Below the pieces are notes generated by a model. The model did no database searches. It saw only the letters and a program-made list of their open reading frames with translations, and had not been told where the DNA came from. This document shows positions 46,708 through 59,400 of a stretch of 64,000 bases of DNA, piece after piece; positions within the stretch are counted from its first letter, which is position 1, and each line of letters begins with the position of its first letter. Made by a program: the position numbers and the translations under genes. The DNA lies in assembly GCF_018446385.1 (NCBI RefSeq), contig NC_056000.1:47462722-47526721 (forward strand). Direction: 5' to 3'. The DNA is from Zingiber officinale. Taxonomy: Eukaryota > Streptophyta > Magnoliopsida > Zingiberales > Zingiberaceae.

Positions 46708-48537
46708 ATGGCTGGAATGGTACCAGAAGGATCACAGTTTGATGGCCACCAATATGATGCCAAAATGAGTGAGCTGTAACACTTCTTACTTTTGAATCAC
46801 TAGTATGATCGCTTAAAAAATTCTTTTTTTTTTTTCAATTTTGCCTTTCTAGGAAATGCCAATTTGTATTTTATATTTATCTGCTTGCTTCTGGTAACAG
46901 AACTTTTTTTGCACAATTTTCTTACTGGTACAGGTTAAATGCTGATTGGCAGGATTTCTTCACATCGTATGATGAGGTCTGTGAAAGCTTTGATGATATG
47001 GGTCTCCAAGAGAATCTTCTTAAAGGCATTTATGCCTATGGTAATGGCACAAACAACAGTTTTTAGTTATGCACTTCTGTTACAAAATGGGATGGAGATT
47101 TAACATTTTACTTTGTAGGTTTGGAGAAGCCCTCGGCAATTCAGCAAAGAGGAATAGTTCCTTTCTGCAAGGGACTGGATGTTATCCAGCAAGCACAATC
47201 AGGGACAGGGAAAACTGCCACATTTTGTTCTGGTATTTTGCAGCAGCTTGATTATGGCCTGGTTCAATGCCAAGCCTCCTTGCTCCAACTAGAGAGCTAG
47301 CTCAGCAAATTAAGAAGGTCATGCGAGCACTTGGTGATTATATTGGCGTAAAAGTTCATGCTTGTGTCGGAGGAACAAGTGTTCGTGACAATCAGCGTAT
47401 TCTTTCAAACAGGGTGCATGTTGTGGTTGGTACTCCTGGTCGTGTTTTTGATATGTTGAGGAGGAAGTCTCTTCGCCCTGATTATATTAAAATGTTTGTC
47501 TTGGATGAGGCCGACAAAATGCTTTCACGTGGCTTCGAGGACCAGGTCTCCTATTCTTCTTCATGTTTATTTGTCTATTTTGCATTTATCATGGAACACT
47601 CAGTTCATTTGCAATTATGATTCATTTTAAACAGATTCCTTATTTTGCATGGGATTTTTGGTTCTTTGTTGATGATATTTTTACCTTGCAAATATAAACC
47701 TATCCTTTGTTGTAAAAGGTTAATATCTAACAAAAACGTTGGATTAACTTCTATTTACCTCTAGAATGACCTAGCAAACAATGTATGGCTACCTACTCTT
47801 TTCTGACATTTCTTTGAGTTTTAGTAGTGTGATAACTCTTCATTCTACAAATGAAAGTTTTTTTTTTTGCCTGAATTGAAAATATGCATTGTCTGCTTCA
47901 GATCTATGACATCTTCCAGCTACTTCCTTCAAAGATTCAGATGGGAGTTTTTTCTGCCACAATGCCGCCTGAAGCCCTGGAGATTGCCCGGAAGTTCATG
48001 AACAAACCTGTTAGGATTCTCATCAAGCGTGACGAACTCACCCTCGAGGGTATCAAACAGTTCCATGTGGATGTCAATAAGGAAGATTGGAAACTAGAAA
48101 CCCTCTGTGACCTCGATGAGACGCTGGCCATCACGCATAGTGTCATCTTCGTCAATACCCAACGCAAGGTTGACTGGCTTACCGACAAAATGAGGGCCAG
48201 GGATCACACCGTCTCAGCAACCCACGGTGACATGGACCAAAACACCAGGGACATTATTATGCGCGAATTCCGCTCAGGTTCCTCTCGAGTCCTCATCACA
48301 ACTGACCTCCTTGCCCGCGGCATCGACGTCCAGCAAGTCTCCCTAGTCATAAACTATGATCTACCAACGCAACCAGAGAACTACCTCCACAGGATCGGAC
48401 GAAGTGGGCGGTTCGGAAGAAAGGGTGTCGCGATAAACTTTGTTACGACTGATGACCAGAGGATGATGTTTGACATCCAGAAGTTCTATAACGTGGTGAT
48501 AGAGGAACTGCCTTCAAACGTTGCCGATTTCATCTGA
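46708..48537 (+). pseudogene. eIF4A DEAD-box helicase gene with a frameshift (probable pseudogene)
   Basis: Exons 46708-46775, 46934-47040, 47119-47545 and 47902-48537 reproduce the four-exon plant eIF4A gene, whose protein is normally 413 residues and unwinds mRNA leaders as part of the cap-binding complex. Q-motif (KPSAIQQRG), [33 protein letters not shown] and HRIGRSGR are all legible. After [10 protein letters not shown], however, the sequence caagcctccttgctcc is four bases shorter than needed for QALVLAP, at about 47276. The frame shifts and meets TAG at 47298-47300, leaving 118 residues. Splice sites and the remaining frame are otherwise clean. Substitutions at sites nearly fixed in plant eIF4A (DEADKM for DEADEM, NTQRK for NTRRK) also suggest relaxed constraint. 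An assembly error at this point is the main alternative; then the gene would be intact but divergent. Confidence 0.85.
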
Positions 48538-50446
48538 GCTCGAGCTACTCAGCGAAGACCTCCATCATAAGAAAGCCTGTTTTCCATTTAAAGTCCTTAT
48601 TAAGGTTATTTATTTTCAGTGGTAATATCTGGAACCTTTCTTTTTTGTTTTCTTTAATAGTTACTCGAAACAAGTGATTGGTTATGCCATCCATCCTTCA
48701 AAGTTGGAAGATTTTGACTCCTCGTGTAAGAACTGTTGAAGACTCCGGCGAAGCAAGCCTAACGAATAACTTCTACTGGGTGAGTTTGCTTATCATCGCT
48801 TCACACTGCTATTGTTTATGGAGCCGATTTTGTGTATTTCTGTTCCCTTTAACCCCTGTAATTAATGTCAATGCGATTAGTTTGACTTGCTTTGATTAGC
48901 CTTTGCCCCCTGTAATTTATGGTTTGGATTACCTTGTTTCGATTATTTGTATAGTAAAGCAAATTGAAAATTTAAATGTAAAATATCTAAAGGTGATTGA
49001 GATTTTTTTGAGCGAGTCGATGTTAGATTCGAGTTAAAAATTTAGAAGAGGGTAATTTAATTTAGCATATCATCTTTTTGGATTGGAATCAATGTGGGTT
49101 CCAAGAAAAGATTGGGGGCCAATTAGATATATTATATGTGATCTTATGCATTACAACAGGTTTCTACAAGTTGAATCCAGTCTTATCCTGCATTGCAATA
49201 TATTACTTCTGCAGCTTAAACCACCTAGAGGTACCATGTATGTATAAATTTATTAAATTGAGTCATTTATAGGATTATTTTTTTAAGAAAAGAATTTTAT
49301 TTTATCATTCAAGTGTACCTTATTTCTATAACGCGGAATGTTAAAATCATTATTTTAAAATTATCAAAATATTTCTAGCATTTTTTAATTATTATTTAGC
49401 ACTGCATTGTTAATGCTATTATCATTTAAATGATATATACTCGCCATATTCATCACTTCAGTAAAATAATAATGTGTCGATGCATATAAATTTTAGGTTA
49501 AAATTCTTTCAAAGATTAAAAAAAAGAAATAGACTATACTGAAACCTCTAACAATTATAATAAAAAAAACAAGTTTAACAAACAACAATTTACAGGGAAT
49601 TATTATCTGATCAATACTTTCAGCAGACTATACCGTGGGTCTGTTCATTAGCTCCAATTTGTAGTGCACTATTTTATGAAATGTAGATAGCGATTATAAC
49701 CAATTCAATAGAAAAGAGGAAAGAGTGTAATTTTCCTTGAGGATTTCTTGGAATAAATTGTCGCATCTTCCTTCAATTTTTTGAGAGATATTCAATCATA
49801 ATAATAGAGGTATGAGAGATATTCAATCATAATAATAGAGGTTAAAGCGGATCTTTATACTGGTCATGCCTTTTATATGGAAACCATGGCCAAGGAGCCA
49901 TTCCCTTGACTTGTACTGATGATAATTTGACTCCATGAGAAATTAGCCTATTTCCGTATGAAAACATACCACGTTAATATAACAAACATAAAGGATATGC
50001 GGTGTCCATGCCAGGCTTTTATTGACACCTCTAACAATTCACATTGTCATATGATTCATCTATTGTTGTGAAAGACTAAAATTCTGTGTTCATATAGCTC
50101 AATAAAGGACGGAAAATAAGAGCAATGTTTCCAGTCTTAAATTGTGAGAATAATAGTGCAAAACTGTATCGATGTAGCAATTGAATTCTGACTTCAGCAA
50201 ACCTACTGCACACTCACAATTACATAAACAGCTTACTGCTATAACACCTTCCACTACTTGGCTTAAACTGGGCTCTCTTAATGGTCCTTAGGGTATTCTC
50301 TTCGCCTAAAATTCTCTGCTCTAGTGTGGCGCCTGAATCTTGATCTATAGATGAAATGCCTCACCGAGGATCACATAGAGTTACTCATTACTCACCAGCA
50401 AATTGAAAATTTTAATTTTAAATTTTTTTTGCAAAGGCGAGCTTGA
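48538..50446. other. Spacer between convergent eIF4A and RRM-protein genes
   Basis: Likely 3' untranslated regions at both ends, AT-rich in the middle. A perfect 31-bp tandem duplication (gagagatattcaatcataat unit) begins at 49783. No other gene was found. Confidence 0.5.
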
Positions 50447-53400
50447 TCACTCCCGTTTCCATTGGAAGTGCGAATGTGTATTATGTCTTTGAAAGGTACC
50501 CTTCTGTGACAAAGGATAGCATGATTGTGGAGCCTTCATAGCAGGCTGGGTTGGTACTGACCCTGAAGCCATTTCTGTTTTCCGCGATACCTGATCAGAG
50601 TACATGGACAGCCATTAACAAAGAGATCCACAGTTGTTCCCTTGATTGTTGCCAGTGTTATAAGATTTAATTCAGTGGAATAACCCATGTACTACTTAAA
50701 AATATAGGACGAAAATAACAAAAATATAATATTTTTTTAGCATATTACCGATATATTTTGCCAAAAATGATAGTGATGCAATTTATTCATAGATTTTAAT
50801 TGGTGGAAGAGAATGAAAGAGTGAAATGGAAATGGTAATGGAAATGGAAATGAAAATGAAAATGAGAACAGAAAACAAATAAAATAATAAGTGAATGATC
50901 CTCCATGCTGTGTTGCATTTACGATACTTGGATTGTTCACCTACTTGCCTCCATACTCATCTCATGGACTGCCACTTTAACACTGAGCAAACACTTAATG
51001 TCCCTATTAATCGTGTGTTAAAAAAAAATCAAGAAATAGTCATGTCTGGCACTTGGATCCACACTAATATTCAGTATTCATTCCCAAGTAGCATAAGTTG
51101 CAATGATGGATAGAATGACAAGTGGAATGATTTATTCTATTACAACTTAGTCAATCTGTGCCACCTGGGCTAATAATCCTAGGTCAATTGCTTGCTGAGC
51201 TGACTTGGCTCATCTGGAACAAATTTCCCAATTTGCTCGGCCTACTAGCTTGGTAGAGGTTGCCCATTTGGCTCACCTAATCCACCCAGTCTGCTCAAAC
51301 CATTGTATTGCTAGGACAATACAGCCCACATGACTGATCCATGGTCCAACACACCCATATTGCACAACCTAGCTTGCTTGAACTGCCTTGCCTGACTACC
51401 TATGTTACATCTCGCTTGTTTAGCCTATCTAATTTGTCCATCTTGCCTAGCTTATTTGATCTGCCTATCACACGCGGGTCCACATAATTCCCAAATCTCT
51501 AGGTCCATTTGATTTACTCAACTTAGTCATCTTGCTTGTCTAGTTCGGCCTGGACAACCTGTCCATTTTATATAGCTTAATTTCAGACTTCAAAATTTAC
51601 AAGAAATATTGTAATTGGTAGAGATAGAAAGCTTCATTTCATCATTTAAGCTATTGAATAGATGGAAGAAACATTCCATCTTAAATTGGTCTACCCAATC
51701 CAAGAACGGAGTCATAGACAAAATGGTCCATTGCCATCCCATTATGTACCAACTTATAATACACTTCTCCACGTGGGCAATCATGCCACAAGTGTAATAA
51801 AGAAGCCCATAGTTCAAGGTTTATAGCATGGCATTTATAGTTTTTATGTGCCAGAAAGAATCACAAAGGTCAACAATAGTTTTCAATTTTCAGAAGAAAA
51901 CTTAGGAAATGCCATGAAATATCTGATTTAATTGTATGCATTAGTGTAAATGTAGTTTCAACATACCGTCAGTATCCGAGAGAAGAATGAGGTTCCAGTT
52001 AATGATATTGCCTTGTCAATTGACTCTTTGTTGGCAAAGACAATATGTGCTTCTCTGGATTAGAAAAACAAGGGTCATTGTTCACTTCAGCATATTCAAA
52101 TTGATTGATAGAAGATGTAGATCTTTTTAGAACAGGAATCAAAAGATGCAAAGGTTTTACCCTTTTGGATGGTTAGTTAACGCATCAGTTAGTAAGGTAA
52201 CTTTAACAATAGCACCACACTTTGTAAAATGAGAGAATAGTGCTTCCCTTGATGCTGCAAAATGTACCTGCATCAGAAGCATCAGATACCTGAAGACATG
52301 CATTTTTCCCATGAACCTTGTGCTTTTATTCAAGAGCTTCATACCAACATACAAATTGCAACTCAGCCTTATCATCATACAACCATGGCTACTGCCAATA
52401 TGGCTTATCAAAAAGCTAAATGACAAATTAAAAAAGAAAAAAAAAATCTATCTACAAGCAATCAAAAGATAAAATGAGAAAAATCAACATGTTACGGACA
52501 TATATATTTCACATTTAAGCAAGTTGAATGAAGTATAATTGAAGGTGTAAAGAAGAAGATAAAGAAAACTAGCTTGATCGTACTTGTTATAAAAAGACTA
52601 GTTTAAACTGACTTGAATATTCCTAGTGCTGAACCTTACATAAAAAGATCGATCACAAAATAAGGTCAGTGTAACCAATCTAAAATAATTTGAATACGCA
52701 ATTGATTTTCATTGTAGTATTGAGCTTAATGACCACTAACAATTTGTGTAAATTATTTTGAACATACTAGTTCTTGTTGTTGTTGTTGTTGTTCTAGCCT
52801 GATCATCTTCATGGTCAATGATGTACACTAAAGTCAATGGTCTTGGAAAGTGATTACACTGGAATTTTACAAACAGATTTACCATCCACAAAACCCTTAA
52901 GTTCTTTTATTAAAAAGAACAGAAAGGAAGCATGATTAATAAATTGGGGAATTAAATCCTCTACATCCATCAATTTCTCAAATTTGATGCTACACTAGCT
53001 GAGAACAGAAACCCAAGTCCATCTGAATCAGACATGCTGAAGAATCCAATGTGATTTGTGCAACAGAATTTCACGTTAATGATTGACAAGATATTTGGCT
53101 ATTTACCGAATTGAAACTAAGCAATTAGAGAAGAAATATAAAAAGGCTACTTTCTAAATGTTTTGCTGACTTACATTAGAGACAACAACAGTTCTTGGCT
53201 CGAAATCTTCCTTTGTGTTATGGTGCTGACCTGCAAAACAAGGAACTCATTCTCAATGTTAGATTCTAAGAGTGACGGATGCCTCTAAGACTAAGAATGA
53301 CAGATGCCAAGAGCTTAATAGACATCATATTATCATGCTAAGCCTGCCAAGGAGATACCATCAGCTGAATTAGCCAAAGATTCCTTTTGCTATATAGTTC

Positions 53401-56400
53401 AAAGAATGATGATAACTAAAGAGAAAGTAGTGCCCCATGGTAATCTAATAAGTTATTTTGAGTAAAAGCAATCCACCAAAACAAATCATGTACAAAATTT
53501 AAAACGTTAGAATAAACATGTAAAAGTAAGGACATTTAGCAAGAGAAAATATGACTGCTGCAATAACAAATCAGAATTAAAATCATTCGGCACCAAATAT
53601 TGCCACATGCATAAATGTTGTCATTTTAGAGCGAGATTTTAAATTTGAAAAGGCAAAAACAATTTCAAAAAAAAGTCAAGAACATACAGTATGCCCTCAC
53701 ATAACATTGAAGTGCGATTACAACCAAGAAATAATGAACAGGAAAGTCAGTAAATTATGTAAAATATCAATAAGAATATTTAAAATGTTCACTTGGACTA
53801 TGCTTGTTGAGTTTTATCACAGATCTATCCATGCGTTCATACAACCACAGACAAGTATGACAACAGCAGTACGGATGTAATGAGGTGCAACATGCATTCA
53901 CAGAGCAAAACATACTCTGATGATGATGTATCAATACCTAAACAAAATCACTACTGATACTAAGACTTCCATTTGACTAGCACCAAAGCTTGCCAGTAAA
54001 TCCACATAACATACAGAGAAACATTGATGAGAATAATGACTAGCCTACTGCAATATAAAGTGTGAGCTAATAATTGCAAGTACCTACGGCTTACCGTATC
54101 CAAAAAACAAACAACACATGTTATTTCAAGGTTTTAATGAAAGACATTTCATAGTGCATTAATGACCTGCTGGTAACTTGGATTTCGAGTTATTCAAATC
54201 TGCTTGTTTTGCCCGGAGCTTTTGCATATCCTTTTCCACTTGCTGCAGTTTTAATTTTACATCAGTTATTTCCTGCATCAGAAAATTTTTTAAAAAAATC
54301 AGTAATTTAAAATCTATCGTAAATTTCACATTACATGGTTGATTACTTACATTGTGGATGGGCCTGGATTCACTGTTTCTATTTGTAAACTTCAGGGGTT
54401 CAGGTTTATCTGATGTTAAACTATATGGAACTGAATTCTGTGCCATAGTTGTTTCTGAGGTATTCTTCTTTGATGCAGATTGAATTACTTTATCAGACTG
54501 TTTGTTCTTCTCATTTAAAGATGATGCTGAAGTACATGTTGGCTCCTTCACGGTATTATTTTTCACACAACGATCACTAAGAATGGGAAAATATTGACAT
54601 TTAATGGAAACAGAGCCTTTTACCTCTTGTAATGCCTCTTTAGTTTGCAGAAGGCTTTCCTCACTGCCTGCAAATGAGGCATACATATTACCAGAAGTAA
54701 TATCACCTTGTCTTATCTTTCTTGATTTATCCACCGGTTCAAATGCGTAATGTTTATTGTACTCCTGCACATCTTGTCTTTGAGAACTGTTAGCGGCAAG
54801 CCTCCTTTTATGACCTTTATCAAACACAGCACTATTTTCAGTCTTATTGCCACTATAAGTTGCATATGGCTCGACTACAACTAGCTTTGAGTCTTGACTT
54901 TCCTCAGTATGAAGGTTTAGTTTTTCTGTTGTAGTGATATAGTGTCTTTCACCTCTTAATAAGGACTCATTTTCTTTGCATTGCTTGCCTAGCCTATCCC
55001 AAACATTACCACGAGGCCTTGTGATCTGTGCCTCTATGGCAGCCACATCATTTGCAGAAGGCTCACTTGGAACAGTATTTCTATAGGAAAGAAACTCATG
55101 TTTAATATCTTCTGCATGAACAAAAGATAGAAGAACATTGTATAAGATACATATACATGGACAAATAGTTTGCACACACATTTTTTTTACTAAAAATTGT
55201 TTATCAAAGCAGAGAAGTGAGAGTTGTCTTAGCTTCTTCAAGAAAAAAAATGAAGGAAAAAGTATTTTAAAAGGAAAAAAGGAAAAGGAAAAGGAAAAAA
55301 GACTTGTCTCTACCAATTGGTTGTGAATTCCTCATGACTGTTTCTGTCTTTGGCATATGCAAAGGTTGAGAAGGCGATGCACTTGAGCTATTTTTGGTTA
55401 TCTGCTCCACCATACGAATGATGAAGTTAGATAGGGGAGGCCCTTTTAGAAAGTAATGTGAGAACTAAGGAGGCATAGCCAATCAACCTTCCAGTGCTGA
55501 TTCTGTCTTTCTAGGCAATGCTCACCCCCAGAAAAAAATTTAGTAGAGGATATCAGGCTAGCATCCACAAACATTGTGAATCCATTTTGAGTTTGATTAA
55601 TATCGTCCAGACAGCTGAAGTTATTAATTGCATGTGTTTGTTCTTGTGGCCTATCAGCATGCACTTTGATAGAAGCAATTTCACTAGGACGCCAACCTTT
55701 AGGTCTCTCTACATCATCAATGTTGTTTGCATGGCTCAAGCTTTCTTTATCATTTGATGGATCAGAAAAACCACCCTTAGACTGAAATAAAGAATACCAA
55801 CAATACCTAATTAATTATTGTCAAGTTGTATGATGAATTAAAGTTGAAAAAAAAAAGAGAAAGGGAAAGAGTAGCCTAACACTCCAGACAGTGCCATTAT
55901 GGACCTATCACCTAACTAGCACCTCTGGGTGGACTGGGCACCTAGACAAAACAGCCCATGGAAAAAGCCTTATGCCAAGTTGTTTCATTGCTTTAAGCTT
56001 TATGCAAACTAAAAAATCAGCACTAATAAATGTTGCCATCACCAAACTCTTCCAACTTCTAGCTTTCTATAAGTCTTCATCTTAGGACTCAAATGCTTCT
56101 AGAATTTTCTGTAAATATGCAACAAAAGTTTCTTCACTAAACCTTCCTCCCCTGCTTATGTAAAGGCCCATCAGACCCCTTGGGCACAAGCAAGCAAAGG
56201 AAGTAAGCAAGAGCTAGAGTGGGTCGTCTTCCACCCATAGTAATCTACAGAATTTATAATACATTTGCTGCTAGAAATCAGTTTTTCCATTTTAATCAAT
56301 TAGTAATTCATCTACTTGACCATCAAATGCTAACAAGCTTAAGTCTCTAATAGATGGAATATAGAGAAGAGAGATTCCACATTTCAAACAATAAAACTTG

Positions 56401-59400
56401 TTTGTCCAGCATGACATTTTGATGTTACATGTGAGATTTAGATTTTCCTAAAACAAGTTTAATTTACATGGTACACTGAACCATTATTGCTATGTGGCAT
56501 TGCCTATCCACATATAATATACCCCAGTTAAGCATAGCTCGCCCCATGTGTTTACCACCGAAACAAGTAGCTCGAATGTCCATGTTTCTTCACCAATAGC
56601 TATAACCCAAATTGCAATAGTTATTCCATGACAAGTTATGGAGATTACCTTTGCTGTTTCATCTAAACAGTGAACAGGTGTATTTGAAACATTAGTTTGA
56701 AGTGATAGATAATTCCAAAGCCTGCACAAAATCATAGATGAATAAGCAATACCTGCATAAAACATCGATAGATTTGTTTATCAAAAAAATAAAATACCAT
56801 GTTACAAAGTTTTCACTTTCATTGCCAAGAAATGCCTCCAGTTCATCTCGGGCTTGATTTTGATGTTTCCCATTGCAAACAAGAACAATAATGTATTCCT
56901 GGATAGGCAAATAAAACCTTATTCCAACCCACCACACTACAACACTTAGGAAATCAATTACAACAATTACAATAAACAATATGGATGGTTATTAAATGTG
57001 ATCTAAGAGATCTAATCATCTGGATATTATTAATAAAAGAGCCTTGCAGAGTGAAGCAATCCATGTAGCGAAACCTAAATACTCAGGACAAACATGGCTT
57101 GATAATGATGAATCAAATAATCATTATAGTTTCACCAAATTGACAAATAAATGTTACAACTTTAAATCCATGTAGCCAAACCTAAATACTACTGGCAAAC
57201 ATGGCTTGATAATGATGAATCAAATAATCATTATAGTTTCACTTTCACATACTTGACAAAATAAAAGTTACAATTTTAAATTTAGATTGCGATTGAAATT
57301 ACAGCTGTGAGTGACATTCAATTAGTTCCCACAATCCAGCATACTGATATACTAACGACTACCCTAGAGAAGAGCAACTACAATTCGAATGAGACTGAGG
57401 GGGCGTTTGGTTTAGAAGTTTGGGAATGAGGGAATGGATTCATTTCCAAACCTTATGTTTGGTTGATAGGAATGGAATCAAGATTTTGGAATGAAATCCA
57501 AAAATTTGAATATGGATGAAACCCACCCCCTCCCTTGGGTTTTGATGGAATGGGAATAAGAATTAATTTTGGACGAAAATACCCTTAGTATATTTGTTCA
57601 ATTTTTCTTTCATTTCACTCTCTCTCCTTGTTCTCTCTCATCATACTTTCTTTTTCCTCATTCTATCATCACATTTTCTCTTTCAACATACTTTCTCTCT
57701 CCTCATTCTCTCTCATCACACATTCTCACCATTTGCTTTCTATATTCTCTCTCATCACACACTCTCTCATTATTTTCTCTCCTCGTTCTCTCCTCATTTT
57801 TTCATCATACTTTCTCTCTCATCATATTTTATCTCTCCTCAATCTCTATTACCATACTCTCTCTCCATATTTCCTCTCATCACACTTTCTCTCTCTTCAT
57901 TCTCTCTCATCATAGATTCTCTACCATTTTCTTTCTGTATTCTCTCTCATCATACACTCTTTAATTATTTTCTCTCTCATCATTCTCTCCTTATTTTTTC
58001 ATCATACTTTCTCTCTCTTCAATCTCTCTTACCATACTCTCTCTCCATATTTTCTCTCACCACACTTCCTCTCTCTTCATTCTCTTCCATCACATTCTCT
58101 CTCCTCATTTTCTCTCATCACACTTTCTCTCTTCATTTTCCCATCACACTTTCTCTCTCATCATATTTTCTCATCATACTTTCTCTCCTCAATCTCTCAT
58201 TTTCTCTCATCTCACTCTCTCTCTTCATTTTTTCCTATCACTCTTTCTCTCTCAACATACTTCCTCTCTCTTCATACTTTTTCTCTTCTCAATCTCTCCT
58301 CTCATGCTCTCTCTCCTCATTTTCTCTCATCACACTTTCCCTCTTTTCATTTTTTTCCTATCACACTTTCTCTCTCATCATACTTTCTCTCTCATCACAC
58401 TTTCTCTCTCATCATATGTTTCTCTCACATTCAACTTTCTCTTCCATCTAATTTTTTCTCTTATTTTCCTCTAAGGGTAAAAAAGGAAATATAGGTTCAT
58501 TCTGATTGAAAATATTCAACTAACCAAACATTATTTTTAAGAATGATACCCAAGCTCATACCCATTCCCCCATTTCATAATATTATGATACTCATTCTCA
58601 TTCCGATTCCTAGGAGAAAACCAAACGCCACCTGAATGACCAATCATATTAAGAGTTATAAGCATCGGAATTGCATTTCTGAACATCTAGATTCATTGTT
58701 TGGCCAGAGTAGGAGATGAATCTTAACATGATTGCCAAATTCAGTATGAGTAGCAGAATCGGACAATCAAAAATTTAGGTACTGATCAAATCAGATCAGT
58801 AGGATTGGTGAAATCAGAACTCATCAGAAAAAATATTTTGTTTACAAAACAGGAGAAAACAAAATAAAATTTGATGTCTGAGATAATAAAAGATACTTCA
58901 GAGTGATATATATTATGTTTCACTAAATACCAGATTTAACAAATAATATGAATATAAATTATATAATTCTAAAACATTAGATTACTAAAATATTGTATAA
59001 TGTATTGACAAGTATGAAACTGCTATTATTAGCATTGGTTAAAAAAGCTTCCTCCTAAGCCACTTATGTGAATGCATAAGTTTACACAGTGTGGGGACAG
59101 CACGACATCTGCTAATAGCTACATATGGATCATTCAGGAAAAAAAGATTGCTAGCTTGTTAAAGTCCAAGTCATACTCAAGTTAAACAAAATGCATTAGG
59201 TTAAGCCAGGTTTACCAAATAGAGAAAAAAAACAAGAATATTTATAGCTTAGGAAAGTTTTTAGTATATGGATGATTAAGTTAATTAGTATGAATTGTTA
59301 CATATTACGTGTTTTGTATCATGTATTTTTTAGATTCATGTATGAAATTATGAATTAGTTTGAATGATTAATTTAACCATTAAATTATAGACTTCAATTT

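Noticed and set aside
57594-58451. Long forward open frame of 285 residues, plus others in the two remaining frames
   Set aside because: Ser/Leu/Phe/His-rich low-complexity translation of the polypyrimidine tract, open in all three frames at once; inside an intron and a TIR element.
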